Shown one piece after another: positions 46,487-56,008 of a stretch of DNA of 64,000 bases; the stretch's first letter is position 1; every line of letters starts with the position of its first letter. Made by a program: the position numbers and the translations under genes. Origin of the DNA: Candidatus Leucobacter sulfamidivorax (GTDB lineage: Bacteria > Actinomycetota > Actinomycetes > Actinomycetales > Microbacteriaceae); contig QZLF01000001.1 of the NCBI GenBank assembly GCA_016771945.1, positions 1,413,216 to 1,477,215 of the forward strand, in the 5' to 3' direction. The notes below the pieces were generated by a model. That model was not told the DNA's origin and searched no databases. It saw only the letters and a list, made by a program, of their open reading frames with translations.

Positions 46487-47446
46487 ATGGCCGTCTGGGA
46501 CACGAGAGCGCTGCCCGACTCGGAGCAGTTCGAGTTCTATCAGCAGGTCATCTGCCGGGCCTTCGTGCCGCTGCTGCCCGTCGCCGAGGTCCGGGGCGGA
46601 GGATTCGCCTCGACGGTCGAGACACTGTCGCTCGGCACGCTGAATCGCGCGAGCGTCGCCTCGCAGCAGCAGGCCACGCATCACGGCCCGAGGGAGGTCT
46701 CGGCGACGGATCGCCCCTACTACTTCGTGAACCTGCAGCTCCGCGGCCGCTGCAGCGTCCGGCAGAGCGGCACGGAATCCATCGTCTCGCCCGGGCAGTT
46801 CACCGTCCTCGACACCGCGCGGCCCTTCTACCTCGACTTCGACCGCGACTGGAGCATGCTGTCGTTCCGCCTGCCCCATGAGCTGCTCGACGGGCGTCTG
46901 CCGGGAGACCGGCTGCCCCTCGGCGCCGCGATGGACGGCGCCGGCGCGGGCGCGGCCGTGGTCGGGCTCACCCGCACGCTGTGGTCGATGCGCGAGGAGC
47001 TTCCCGCCCATACGGCAGAGGATCTCGCGCGCGCCTTCGCCGCGGCCGTCTCGGCGGCGCTCGGAGCGACCGCTTTCGACGCCGGGGAGCCACGATCGGA
47101 GACCACCCGCGCGGTCGTGCTGCAGTACCTCCGGGATCATCTCGCGGATCCCTCACTGTCGGTGCGGAGCGTGAGCCGCGCCCTGGCGCTGTCGCCCCGC
47201 CGCCTGCACGCGCTGTTCGAGGGCGCCGACGAGACCTTCGCGGCCGCGCTGCGCGGCATGAGGATGCGGCGGGCCGTCGAGCTCCTGGCCGATCCGCGTC
47301 CCTCTGTCGCCGCGGTGGGCGAGGCCGTGGGCTATCCCGACCCGGCCTCGTTCTCGCGCGCCTTCCGCGGCGTCTTCGACGCGCCGCCGAGCGCGTTCCG
47401 GGGCCCGGCGCACGAATTGCACACCGCTCGCGCACGAAACGCCTAG
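46487..47446 (+). CDS. AraC-family transcriptional regulator
   Basis: A 319-residue regulator. The N-terminal part (YYFVNLQLRGRCSVRQSG ... VLDTARPFYLDF) is the AraC-binding-like sensor domain seen in FeaR-type proteins. The C-terminal part holds two HTH motifs (VRSVSRALALSPRRLHALF and AVGEAVGYPDPASFSRAFRGVFDAPPSAFR). AGAGAGGTG precedes the ATG. It is followed after 52 bases by an acyl-CoA dehydrogenase, which it may control. Confidence 0.9.
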   Translation: MAVWDTRALPDSEQFEFYQQVICRAFVPLLPVAEVRGGGFASTVETLSLGTLNRASVASQQQATHHGPREVSATDRPYYFVNLQLRGRCSVRQSGTESIVSPGQFTVLDTARPFYLDFDRDWSMLSFRLPHELLDGRLPGDRLPLGAAMDGAGAGAAVVGLTRTLWSMREELPAHTAEDLARAFAAAVSAALGATAFDAGEPRSETTRAVVLQYLRDHLADPSLSVRSVSRALALSPRRLHALFEGADETFAAALRGMRMRRAVELLADPRPSVAAVGEAVGYPDPASFSRAFRGVFDAPPSAFRGPAHELHTARARNA

Positions 47447-47498
47447 CCTCGCGCTTCCGCGGAGCGCATGCTGGTCGGAGAAGTGGAAGGAGCCCCCG

Positions 47499-48734
47499 AT
47501 GACCGTTTCATTCGCGCTCAGCCCGGAGCAGCAGCAGTTGAAGGAGAACGTGCGCGCCTTCGCGCGCGGCGTTCTCGCCCCGCTCATGGAGGAGGTGCGC
47601 GCCGAGCGCGACCCCCGGTCGCGCGCGGCCCTCATGAGGCCCGCGGTCGAGACCGCGGTCGCCGCCGGAATGCTGCGCGGGCTCATTCCCGAGCCCTTCG
47701 GCGGCACCGGATCCAGCGGCGTCGACGCCGCGATCTTCATCGAGGAGATCGCCGTCGAGTCCCCCGACTTCTTCATCACCATGGCGGGGCCCCTCATCGC
47801 ACTCGCCCCCGTCTACGAGGTCGGCACGCCGGAGCAGATCGAGCGCTTCGTCACGCCCTTCCTCGCCTCCACGGGCGCGCCGGTCGCCGCCATGGCGTTC
47901 AGCGAACCGGATGGCAGCGCGAACTTCGGCGCCCCGGCCCCGGCCGACGGCGTGCTCACGACCGCCGTGCCGGACGGCGACGAGTGGGTCATCAGCGGAC
48001 GCAAGGCCTGGTCGTCGCTGCTGCCCGGATGGGACGGCGACGGCCCCGACGTCATGACGATCGTGTGCCGCACGCCCGGCGGGGTCTCCCTCATCGTCGC
48101 CGAGCGCGAGCACCTCGCCGGACGCATCGAGGTCGAGGAGTACTACGACCTGCCCGGGCTCACGGGCTGCATGACCTGCCGGGTGAGGCTGAACGAGGTG
48201 CGCGTCCCGCGCTCCCACCTCATCGGCGAGGAGGGCGACGGCGTGCGCCTGACACTGAACGCCTTCATGGCGAGCGGGGCGTCGATCGGCACCTTCGCGA
48301 CCGCTGCCGCGCGGAAGGCCTGGGAGGTCGCCTACGACTTCGCCCGCACGCAGAAGCGGGGCGGCGCCGCGCCCATCATCGAGCACCAGGCGGTCTCCGA
48401 CGTGCTCGCCGACACGAAGGGGCGGATCGAGGCCATGCGCCTGCTCGGCTGGCGCGCGCTCGACGCCGTGATCTCCCAGGATCCGGCCGCCGGCGAGCTC
48501 GCGCTGCACTCGAAGATCTTCGGCTCGGAGACCGGGCTCGAAGTGGTGAACGACCTCATCAAGATCGTCGGAGTCACCGCCTACGACGTGAACTTCCCGC
48601 TCTTGCGGCACCTCGACGACGCACTCGCCTACCCGATCATCGAGGGCAGCAACACCGGCGTGCGCCGGCGCCAGCTCCACGACATCATGGTCGCGGAGGA
48701 CTTCGATCCGCTCAGCGCCTCCGGTCTCGCCTGA
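47499..48734 (+). CDS. Acyl-CoA dehydrogenase
   Basis: A 411-residue flavoenzyme. Regions found: N-terminal helices with LIPEPFGGTGSSG, the FAD loop AMAFSEPDGSANFG, WVISGRKAWSSLL, and the C-terminal YPIIEGSNTGVRRRQLHDIM. The usual catalytic Glu base is not obvious at the common position, and substrate cannot be set. It overlaps the YibE/F gene by 23 bases on the opposite strand. Confidence 0.88.
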   Translation: MTVSFALSPEQQQLKENVRAFARGVLAPLMEEVRAERDPRSRAALMRPAVETAVAAGMLRGLIPEPFGGTGSSGVDAAIFIEEIAVESPDFFITMAGPLIALAPVYEVGTPEQIERFVTPFLASTGAPVAAMAFSEPDGSANFGAPAPADGVLTTAVPDGDEWVISGRKAWSSLLPGWDGDGPDVMTIVCRTPGGVSLIVAEREHLAGRIEVEEYYDLPGLTGCMTCRVRLNEVRVPRSHLIGEEGDGVRLTLNAFMASGASIGTFATAAARKAWEVAYDFARTQKRGGAAPIIEHQAVSDVLADTKGRIEAMRLLGWRALDAVISQDPAAGELALHSKIFGSETGLEVVNDLIKIVGVTAYDVNFPLLRHLDDALAYPIIEGSNTGVRRRQLHDIMVAEDFDPLSASGLA

Positions 48735-50008
48735 TCGCGACGCGGGCGTCGCGCTCCGCGTCGCCCGCGTCGCTCTCGGGGGTCAGCAGCGCCGCGACCC
48801 AGGTCGTGATCGGCACCGCGAGGATGAGCCCGATGCTGCCGCACAGGGTGCGCACGACCTCGATCGCGATGTCCTCGCCCGTGAGCAGCGAGAGCAGGGG
48901 CCGGTCGTAGAGGTAGATCAGGATCAGCACGCTGATCGCGGCGCCGGCGTACGCGAAGAACACCGTGGACGGTCGAGGCGATGTGGTCGCGGCCGATCCG
49001 CATCCCCCGCGCATAGATCTCACGGCGCGGCATGCCGGGCGCCGCCGCGCGCAGCTCCCAGACCGAGGAGGACTGGGTGATGGTGACGTCGTTGAGGATG
49101 CCGAGCCCCGCGATCAGGATCGAGCAGCTCAGCAGACCCCGGAAGTCGATGCCGGAGACCGTGCCCGCGAGCAGGCCGGTCGCCTCGTCGCCCACTCCGC
49201 TGAGGCGCGTCAGGCTCACCGCGAGCGTGGACACCCCCGCGATGATGAGGATGCCGCACAGGGTGCCGATGAGCGCGGCGGCCGTGCGCATGCGGAAGCC
49301 GTGCACGAAGAAGAGCGTGACGAACATGATGGCGCTCGCGGCGACCATGCCGACGAGGAGGCCCGGCGCGCCGCCCACGAGCGCCGGCAGCGCGAAGGCG
49401 AGCAGCACCCCCGCGCTGATGCCGAGCGCCGGCAGCGCCAGCAGGCCGCGCAGGCGGCCGACGGCGACCACCACGGCGACGAAGACGAGGGCGAGGGCGA
49501 GGATCGGCCAGTGCCGCTGCACGCCGATGGCCGCGTAGCCGTTCGCCCCGGAATAGGACGCGAGCTCGAGGCTGTCCCCCGCCTGGAGGCCGGCCTGGGT
49601 CATGCTGCCGCGCAGCTCGACGGAGACCACGCGTCCGGCGTCCTCGCCGCTGCGCAACCCGACGCTCGCGAGCAGGCAGTCGCCCAGCGAGGCAGAGGCG
49701 TCGGACGCGGATCCTGGTCCTGATCCTGATCCAGGTTCTGATCCGGCCCCGGCTCCGGAGGCCTCCGGTCGCTCGCACTCCTTCAGGCTGAGGATCTCGC
49801 CCTGGGCGTACACGGCGCCGGGAGCCGTGGAGTGGGTGCCGGCGGCGATCTCGCCGACCTTCCCGTAGTCGGGCCAGAGCGCGACGAGCCCGAGCACGGT
49901 GCCGAGCGCCGCCAGCGCCAGCAGCCCGAGGGTCAGGTATCTCGCGAGCGGGGTCACCCGCACCCGGGCGTCGGCTGCCCGGTGATCGTGCGAGTGCACG
50001 GCTCCCAT
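48712..50008 (-). pseudogene. YibE/F-family membrane protein, frameshifted
   Basis: From ATG 50008 the frame gives a cytosolic N-terminus, one helix, an extracytoplasmic domain with a low-complexity Gly/Ser/Pro stretch (around 49690-49740), then five to six helices with FVHGFRMRTAAALIGTL, LGILNDVTITQSSSVWELRA and RIGRDHIASTV, all typical of YibE/F proteins. At about 48967 the frame breaks; continuing in another frame gives VFFAYAGAAISVLILIYLYDRPLL and on to the stop at 48712. Restoring two bases (GTC-TA-CACGG) would join them. Intact family members are about 430 residues, as the joined product would be. The role of the family is unknown; a Zur-like site upstream hints at zinc. Confidence 0.82.
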
Positions 50009-50030
50009 CGCCCTCCCCCGGTAGTTCTCG

Positions 50031-50049
50031 CGGTAATGATTCTCATCGC
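50031..50049. promoter_or_regulatory. Zur/Fur-like operator before the YibE/F gene
   Basis: AATGATTCTCAT (50035-50046), in the context GGTAATGATTCTCATCGCC, matches the core AATGATNNTCATT of actinobacterial Zur boxes nearly fully. It lies 23-41 bases before the start codon, where a repressor would act. Confidence 0.5.
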
Positions 50050-50053
50050 CATG

Positions 50054-51478
50054 CTACAGTCCGGCCGCGAGCGCCGCCTCGAGCGCCGCCCGCCCGCGGG
50101 CCAGCTCGGTCCTGCCCCTGCCGATCTGGAAGGCCAGCAGGGCATCGATCACGGGGTCGCCGGCCTCGTCGGCGAAGGCCTCCCGGGCCACGACGGAGTC
50201 CTGCAGCTCGCCGAATGCGTCGGTGACGGCCTCCCAGGCATCGGCGTGGGCGTGCGCCCGGTCGCCGAAGGCCGGAGAGACCGCCTCGGCGCAGTAGCGA
50301 ACCGCTTTCGCCGCCTTGCGCACCTCGTGCCAGGCGGCGAGGCTCTCGGGATCGCCCAGCGCGGCGCCGTAGCCGACCGCAGCCCTCCCGCGGGCGCGGT
50401 CGAGCAGGCCGCGCAGCATCGGCTGAGCGGGGGCTCCGCCGGCCGCGGTCGGCCCCGGGTCGACCAGCCAGTCGGCCAGGGACTCCTGCACAGCGTCGTA
50501 GCGTGCGGTCGCCATGGTGGCCGCGAGCTCGGCGTGAGCCTCCGCATGGGCTTGGCCGAGACGCTCGCGGATGGTTCGGCGTTGCTCCGCCTCCGCCGCC
50601 ACCCCGATGCTGTCCAGGGCTCCGAGCAGACCGTCGCGCAGCACTTCGGCGTCCCTGGGGGCGCCGAGCTCGGCGGCGTGCCAGGCCAGCTCTGCCCGCA
50701 GCGCGCGCACCCGCTTCCGGGCGAACAGCGGCTCGAACGTCGCCAGCGCCGAACGCATCCTCCGGGTCGCCACCCGACTGCTGTGGACCGCATCCGGGTG
50801 GTCGGCGAGCACTCCGTGCTCGAGCGCCTGCAGGGTGCCCAGCTGTCTGCTCAGGTAGTCCAGCACGACGTCGCCGGCGACCGCGGGCTCCGTGCGGCGC
50901 CGGTCGTCGAGCCGGATCGCCGCGCCGAGCGTGCGGCCGATCTTGGCCTGCTGGGCGGCCGGGTGGATGCCGGCGGCGGCCAGCTCGCCGGTCAGCTCCT
51001 CCAGCAGGGAGGGGTCTCCCCCGGCCAGCTCGATCTCGGCCTCCCGCCAGCTCTGCACGTTCGCTCCCGTGGAGGCGGCGACGTCGTCGACGCAGACCAG
51101 CGCCCGGAGCTCTCCGCTCGAGCCCCGGAGCTCAGCCTGACGGCGGACGGTGCGCAGGCGCGCCACCGGGAGGAGCGCCTGGCCGGCCAGCGGCTCCTCG
51201 ACCAGCGCGCGCAGGGCGGCGGGCGGCCGCGGCGAGCCGAGCGGCGCATGATGCTCGACCCGGTGCTCGATGTCGGTGCCCGGCAGCTTGACGTGCCAGC
51301 CCTCGTCGTCGCCGCCGACCCGCCGCCGGAGCACGTGGCGGGCTCGCGTCAGGGCGAAATGCCGGGTGTCGAAATAGGTCGCCTCCAGGACGAACTCGGT
51401 GAACCCGCCGAGCCCGGCCAGCGGCGGCAGCTGCTGCCCGGGTGCCAGATCGAAGGCGCGTTCCACTTCCTCGCTCAC
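50054..51478 (-). CDS. CYTH-CHAD domain protein
   Basis: A 474-residue fusion. The N-terminal CYTH domain starts EEVERAFDL (ExExK-type motif, here with the last residue changed to Arg) and keeps LEATYFDTRHFALTR, HVLRRRVGG, WHVKLPG. From about residue 205 the CHAD domain follows: AVHSSRVATRRMRSALATFEPLF and WHEVRKAAKAVRYCAEAV, rich in His and Arg. CYTH enzymes act on triphosphates, CHAD domains bind polyphosphate. Start is GTG. It lies 45 bases before the YibE/F gene. Confidence 0.9.
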   Translation of the reverse strand: MSEEVERAFDLAPGQQLPPLAGLGGFTEFVLEATYFDTRHFALTRARHVLRRRVGGDDEGWHVKLPGTDIEHRVEHHAPLGSPRPPAALRALVEEPLAGQALLPVARLRTVRRQAELRGSSGELRALVCVDDVAASTGANVQSWREAEIELAGGDPSLLEELTGELAAAGIHPAAQQAKIGRTLGAAIRLDDRRRTEPAVAGDVVLDYLSRQLGTLQALEHGVLADHPDAVHSSRVATRRMRSALATFEPLFARKRVRALRAELAWHAAELGAPRDAEVLRDGLLGALDSIGVAAEAEQRRTIRERLGQAHAEAHAELAATMATARYDAVQESLADWLVDPGPTAAGGAPAQPMLRGLLDRARGRAAVGYGAALGDPESLAAWHEVRKAAKAVRYCAEAVSPAFGDRAHAHADAWEAVTDAFGELQDSVVAREAFADEAGDPVIDALLAFQIGRGRTELARGRAALEAALAAGL

Positions 51479-51557
51479 GCCGACAACGCTACACGCTCCC
51501 GCCCGAGCCGATCGCCGGCGCCGCAGTGCGGGCGGCGCGGACGGCGCGGGCTCTCCG

Positions 51558-53840
51558 CTAGGCGTTCAGGGCGGGCGGGGCCATCCCGCCTGCCCTGAGC
51601 CGCGCCACGATGTCCTGCCGCGACGATACGGCCAGCTTGGCCCGCAGCCGTTCCACGTGGCCCTCCGCGGTTCGCACGGACACGGTGAGGTGCGAGGCGA
51701 TCTGACGGTTGGTGTAGCCGTGCAGCAGCAGGCCGGCGACCTCCTTCTCCCGCTGCGTCAGCAACCAGGTCGGAAGCCGCGCGCCCGTGGCGGTGCTCCC
51801 GCCGTCGGCGATCGCGGCGGCGAAGGTCTCGAGCGCGAGTTCGCAGGCCGACGCGACCGTCATCTCGCGGCCGAGGATCCACTCGTGGCGGTGCTCCCGC
51901 TGCAGCTCCTCGTACCGCTGCGCGAGGTGATCGCGCGACTCCGGCGAGTTGGAGGCGGCGGGGAGCTCGGTGCGTCTGCTCGCCTGCGCCGCGCCGAGCA
52001 GCCTGGCCGCCGCGCCGACGCCGCCGATCTCGTAGGCCACGTTCGCGGCGACGAGGAGCGTGTCGGTGTTCTCGGGCCGCAGAGGGACTTCGCGGATGAC
52101 GTCGAAAGCATGCGCGAGCAGCGTGCAGGCCCCCTCGAGGTCCCCGCGGCGCCAGGCGAGAGCGCCGAGCAGGTGCTCCGCGAACGAGCGGTAGTAGACC
52201 TCGCCGCTGCACGAGTCGCTCCGCCGGATGATCTCCCGGCACGCCTCCGCGGTATCGTCGGCCCGGCCGAGGATACCGTTGGCGTAGGCGACGACCTCGA
52301 GCAGCCGGAAGGCGGTCGGCTCGACGGCGTCGGCGTCGAGCTCGCCCAGGCCGAGCCGGGCGACGCGCCCCGCCGCGACGGGATCCCCGGCGACGATCGC
52401 GGCGAATCCCCGGACGAACGCCGCGCTCGCCCGGTCGAACGGCCGATCCAGCACGCCTGAGACGTCATCCACCTCGAGCAGGAGCTCTCGAGTCCGGCCC
52501 TCGTCGCCGAGCGCCGCCGTGTAGGTCGCGCAGGCGTAGACGGTCCGGGCGCGCAGCTCGGGATCCGTCGCCACCTCGAGCACCCGGTTCAGCCAGATGA
52601 GGCCCTCCTCGATCCGTCCGGCCGTCCACCACTGCTGCGGGTTGGGCAGGGCCGCGAGACCGAGGAGCAGCTCCTGGTCGACGGCCCCCGACCCGCCGAG
52701 GATCCTCTGCAGAGCGACGCGCGTGTTCGGGAGATCGGCCTGGGACTCGCGGAACCGCTCGATCTGACCCGGGCCGATCCAGCGCAGTTCCAGCTCGGCT
52801 CCGCGCTGTGCGTACCACGTAGCATGCGCGAACTCGAGATCGCTCCGGCGCCCGGAGGATTGCGAGCGCGCCTCGGCGTAGTGCCGGACGACCTCCGGGA
52901 TCCGGAAGCGCCGCTGTCCGGGAGCGTGGACGGGGATGAGGACGGACTTTGCCACGAGCTCGTGCAGGGCGTCGAGCGCCTGGGCGCCGACGCCGGTCAC
53001 CGCCGCTGCCGCCGCCACGGTGAAGGATCCTCGGAACACGCCTGAGTCGGTGAGCAGCGTCCTGCCGTGCGGCGAGCACAGATCGAAGGTCCAGTCGAGG
53101 GAATCCTCCATCGACGGCAGGCGGCGGCCGCCGCCCTGCTGCCTGAGCAGTCGGAGCGGATCCTCCACCCGCTCCGCGACCTCCTCGACCGAGAGGACGG
53201 CCAGGCGGGCGGCCGCCAGCTCGATTGCGAGCGGGTTCCCATCCAGACGGGCGCAGATGAGCCGGATGAGGTCGAGCTGCCTGGCGGACTCCAATCCCTG
53301 CGCCGCGCCGACCCGTGCGGCGCGGTCGAGGAAGAGCGCCTCGGCGTCGCTGATCCGCCCCGTTCCCGGCTCGAGGGACAGCGGGCCGAGCCGGATGACG
53401 CGCTCGCCGGGGATTCCGAGCGTCTCCCGGGAGGTCGCGAGGATGCGAGCCTCGGGCACCTCGGACATGATCCGCTCGGCGAGGGCGCAGCACTCCTCGA
53501 GGACGTGCTCGCAATTGTCGAGTATCACCAGGTCCGAGCGCTCCGCGAGGAGCTCGAGGGCGCGCTCGATGGAGCTGCCGGGTGCGGGGGCGACTCCCAC
53601 TGCGGAGGCGAAGGTCGGCTCGACGAGACCCGGGTCGCTCACCGCGGCGAGATCCACGAAGATCGTGCCGAGTCCGTGCCTCGCGCGCGACCTGTGGACC
53701 TCGATGGCGAGCCGGGTCTTGCCCGAGCCGCCGGCGCCGTGCAGGGTGACGATCTCGCCCCTCCGCAGGGCGTGCCGCACCGAGGCCAGCTCGGATCTGC
53801 GTCCGACGAACCGTCCGCCCAGCAGAGGGATCCGTGACAT
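51558..53840 (-). CDS. Large LuxR-family regulator with STAND ATPase domain
   Basis: A 760-residue regulator. Walker A is LHGAGGSGKTRLAIEV (about 32-47), Walker B LVILDNCEHVL, and the AfsR/NB-ARC-like ILATSRETLGIPGE follows. A helical repeat region occupies about 340-670. The C-terminal LuxR HTH is LLTQREKEVAGLLLHGYTNRQIASHLTVSVRTAEGHVERLRAKL. Such proteins work as ATP-driven switches sensing a ligand through the repeat region. The target is unknown. The next gene leftward is the CYTH-CHAD protein, 79 bases on. Confidence 0.9.
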   Translation of the reverse strand: MSRIPLLGGRFVGRRSELASVRHALRRGEIVTLHGAGGSGKTRLAIEVHRSRARHGLGTIFVDLAAVSDPGLVEPTFASAVGVAPAPGSSIERALELLAERSDLVILDNCEHVLEECCALAERIMSEVPEARILATSRETLGIPGERVIRLGPLSLEPGTGRISDAEALFLDRAARVGAAQGLESARQLDLIRLICARLDGNPLAIELAAARLAVLSVEEVAERVEDPLRLLRQQGGGRRLPSMEDSLDWTFDLCSPHGRTLLTDSGVFRGSFTVAAAAAVTGVGAQALDALHELVAKSVLIPVHAPGQRRFRIPEVVRHYAEARSQSSGRRSDLEFAHATWYAQRGAELELRWIGPGQIERFRESQADLPNTRVALQRILGGSGAVDQELLLGLAALPNPQQWWTAGRIEEGLIWLNRVLEVATDPELRARTVYACATYTAALGDEGRTRELLLEVDDVSGVLDRPFDRASAAFVRGFAAIVAGDPVAAGRVARLGLGELDADAVEPTAFRLLEVVAYANGILGRADDTAEACREIIRRSDSCSGEVYYRSFAEHLLGALAWRRGDLEGACTLLAHAFDVIREVPLRPENTDTLLVAANVAYEIGGVGAAARLLGAAQASRRTELPAASNSPESRDHLAQRYEELQREHRHEWILGREMTVASACELALETFAAAIADGGSTATGARLPTWLLTQREKEVAGLLLHGYTNRQIASHLTVSVRTAEGHVERLRAKLAVSSRQDIVARLRAGGMAPPALNA

Positions 53841-53887
53841 CGTGTCATCCTACCTTCGCCGCTCCGAAGGCGGCTTCCCGACGGCCA

Positions 53888-53926
53888 TGAGGCCGGGCCC
53901 TAGGGAGTGGGATGAGCCCGGCCTCA
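53888..53926 (-). terminator. Hairpin downstream of the LPxTG gene
   Basis: TGAGGCCGGGC and GCCCGGCCTCA form an 11-base perfect stem around a 17-base loop in the gap between the LPxTG gene and the LuxR gene. No T-run follows on either strand. Confidence 0.45.
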
Positions 53927-53943
53927 CGGTGAGGTACTGCTGA

Positions 53944-54333
53944 TCAGACCGCGCGGCGTCGTCGCACCGTGAGTGCGACCATGCCGGATGCGATCAGGAT
54001 CGACGCAGTACCCAGAGCAGCGAACCCGGCACCCGCCCCTGTCAGGGGGAGTTGAGGCGGGGCGGCTCCCTGCGTCTTGGAGACGTCGACATCGTCCTCG
54101 TCGGTCACGGGCGGGCCGACCGGCGGCTCACCCGTGACGACCGCGACGTTGTCGATCGTCGAGGAATCAGACGACTGCACCTCATGGCTCGCGAGCAGGG
54201 AGTCCTCGTTGAAACCGGGCCCGTCGGAGTTCTCGCCCTCGGTCGCCGTCACTAGGACTCGCGTCGCGGTGACCATCGCCGTCACGCGTCCGGACGCGAG
54301 TGAGCGTGCGCGATTGAGTGTGGACGTCGACAA
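53944..54333 (-). CDS. Small LPxTG-anchored surface protein
   Basis: The C-terminus is a complete sortase signal: LPLTG, a hydrophobic helix (FAALGTASILIASGMVALTV) and RRRRAV. The body of about 90 residues is acidic, Ser/Thr/Pro-rich (SSDSSTIDNVAVVTGEPPVGPPVTDEDDVDV). I chose TTG at 54333 because GGGGG lies 7 bases before it; ATG at 54276 is an alternative. No convincing signal peptide is seen in either case, so the gene may be a remnant of a longer surface protein. Function unknown. Confidence 0.55.
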   Translation of the reverse strand: MSTSTLNRARSLASGRVTAMVTATRVLVTATEGENSDGPGFNEDSLLASHEVQSSDSSTIDNVAVVTGEPPVGPPVTDEDDVDVSKTQGAAPPQLPLTGAGAGFAALGTASILIASGMVALTVRRRRAV

Positions 54334-54522
54334 GTGAATCCCCCGGATGAAGCGATGCGTGCGTAGAAAAACCGCCGTCGCCAACCAGTATGTGCAGCTG
54401 CCCGGGCCGGTGTTCAACCGCTTGGCTACCTGAAGTCGCTCTCCGAGTACCTGTTTCGCGGGCCTGGCGCCGGTGTTCGAAGATCGGGGTGCCCGGGGAC
54501 GCCTCGAAGAACCGCGAACGAA

Positions 54523-54551
54523 AAGATCCCGCTCGGAACGAGCGGGATCTT
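54523..54551 (-). terminator. Strong terminator for a leftward transcript
   Basis: A 13-base stem AAGATCCCGCTCG / CGAGCGGGATCTT with a 3-base loop; on the minus strand it is followed by TTTTCG. It belongs to the truncated gene at 54551-54659. The rest of 54334-54522 shows no gene I can support. Confidence 0.75.
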
Positions 54552-54659
54552 CAGCGGGTGGATCTGAGGGGCGCAGAATTCTCAGAGATGAACGCATCGA
54601 TTTCATCGAATTCTGCGCGAGTCCCGGAGGATCCGCCAAACGCAACAATCCCCGCGAAT
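54551..54659 (-). pseudogene. 3' remnant of a gene cut by the IS3 element
   Basis: From the IS3 edge a minus-strand frame is open for 35 residues, reading FAGIVAFGGSSGTRAEFDEI and ending SENSAPLRSTR at the TGA 54551-54553, directly before the strong terminator. Base composition and the terminator indicate a true gene end. The 5' part is not found on the other side of the element. Family not recognised. Confidence 0.5.
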
Positions 54660-54713
54660 TGAAGCGCTCTGGGTTTGTTGGAGGCTCCTGATCTTGGAAA
54701 CGAGGATGGAGTT

Positions 54714-55058
54714 ATGCCGAAGGAACAGAGTGTGGGGAAGCCGACGACGCGTCGCTACTCGGTCGAGGAGAAGGCTGCCGCGGTGCGGATGGTGAGGACG
54801 CTGCGCGCCGAGCTCGGCGTCACGCAGGGGACCGTGCAGCGTGTCGCGACGCAACTTGGTTATGGGGTCGAGTCCGTGCGGACGTGGGTGAAGCAGGCCG
54901 AGTTCGACGATGGCGTCACCACCGGCGTGAGTACTGCCGAGGCGCAACGAGTGAAGGAGCTCGAGCAGGAGAACCGGGAGCTTCGCCGCGCCAACGAGGT
55001 GTTGAAGAGGGCGGCGTCTTTCTTCGGGGCGGAACTCGACCGCCACTACCGGAAGTAG
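54714..55058 (+). CDS. IS3 transposase OrfA
   Basis: A 114-residue protein with an N-terminal HTH (RRYSVEEKAAAVRMVRTLRAELGVTQGTVQRVATQLGYGVESVRTWVKQ) and a leucine-zipper-like coiled coil (VKELEQENRELRRANEVLKRA), the standard OrfA plan. In IS3 elements ribosomal frameshifting near its end fuses it to OrfB. The ATG at 54714 follows GAGGATGGAG. Confidence 0.9.
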   Translation: MPKEQSVGKPTTRRYSVEEKAAAVRMVRTLRAELGVTQGTVQRVATQLGYGVESVRTWVKQAEFDDGVTTGVSTAEAQRVKELEQENRELRRANEVLKRAASFFGAELDRHYRK

Positions 55059-55744
55059 TCGCGTTCATCGACGCGAACAAGGACGACGTCGTGGACGGTC
55101 GCCGGCTCGGGGTCGAGTTCATCTGCAGACTGCTGCAGGTGGCTCCGAGCAGCTACTACGCCGTAAAGACGCGCGCACCCTCGGCGCGGACGCTGCGGGA
55201 CGAGGAACTGATCCCGCAGCTCGTCGAGCTCTGGGAGGCCAACTACCGGGTCTACGGGATCCGCAAGCTCTGGAAAGCGGCCAGCCGGGCGGGGATCACG
55301 ATCGGCCGTGATCAAACCGCGAGGCTAATGCGCGCCGCCGGGATCGAGGGAGCGAGGCGGTCGAAGCGAGTGAAGACCACCCGGCCGGATCCTTCGTCGG
55401 CGCGGCACCCGGATCTGGTGAAACGGGAGTTCACCGCGACCGCCCCGAACCGGCTTTGGGTCACAGATCTGACGTTCGTGCCGACCTGGGCCGGGGTCGC
55501 GTACGTGTGCTTCATCGTCGACGCGTTCAGTCGGATGATCGTCGGGTGGAGGTGCGCGTCGCACATGCGTACCGAGATGGTCCTCGACGCAATCGAGATG
55601 GCCCGCTGGTCGCGTGGCGCCCACCACGAGGATTTGCGGTGTCACAGCGATGCCGGGTCTCAATTCACGTCGATTCGCTACGGCGAACGCCTCGCGGAGA
55701 TCGGCGCGTCCCCGTCGATCGGGACCGTCGGGGACAGCTATGAC
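55059..55744 (+). pseudogene. IS3 transposase OrfB, 5' part
   Basis: In the frame one base off from OrfA, the sequence reads VVAFIDANKDDVVDGRRLGVEFICRLLQV, then HTH_21 (YRVYGIRKLWKAASRAGI), then the DDE integrase core: LWVTDLTFVPTWAGV (first Asp) and CHSDAGSQFTSI (second Asp). It stops at GDSYD, where the IS110 element enters. The third catalytic residue is on the far side, so the enzyme is inactive. Confidence 0.9.
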
Positions 55745-56008
55745 TGTCAGTCTGTTTCTACCTGATCTCGCAAGGATTGGGGAGTCCCGGTCGGAGTGGT
55801 CTGGCTCGTGTTTTGATTGGCCCGCATGGTGCCTTTGCGTTGATCTGTCGGCCCTCCGCCCGGGCAGCGCAATAGAAGCGCTGCCACCGGACGAGGCGTG
55901 ACCTAATAGGAGCCTGGAGCATACTTTCGATAGCGTCCCCGTGACAGTCCTGTCCCCTCGCCGGTGACAGCGTGAACCCCACGATAACCGGCAGAGGAGA
56001 GCACCGCT
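55745..56008 (+). ncRNA. IS110 left end: candidate bridge RNA region
   Basis: No coding frame is convincing here. A perfect 8-base stem with a 7-base loop (GGCAGCGC-AATAGAA-GCGCTGCC, 55863-55885) and the repeated word GTGACAG (55941 and 55964) show structure. Bridge RNAs of IS110 elements are encoded in this position. The exact ends cannot be set by eye. Confidence 0.5.
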
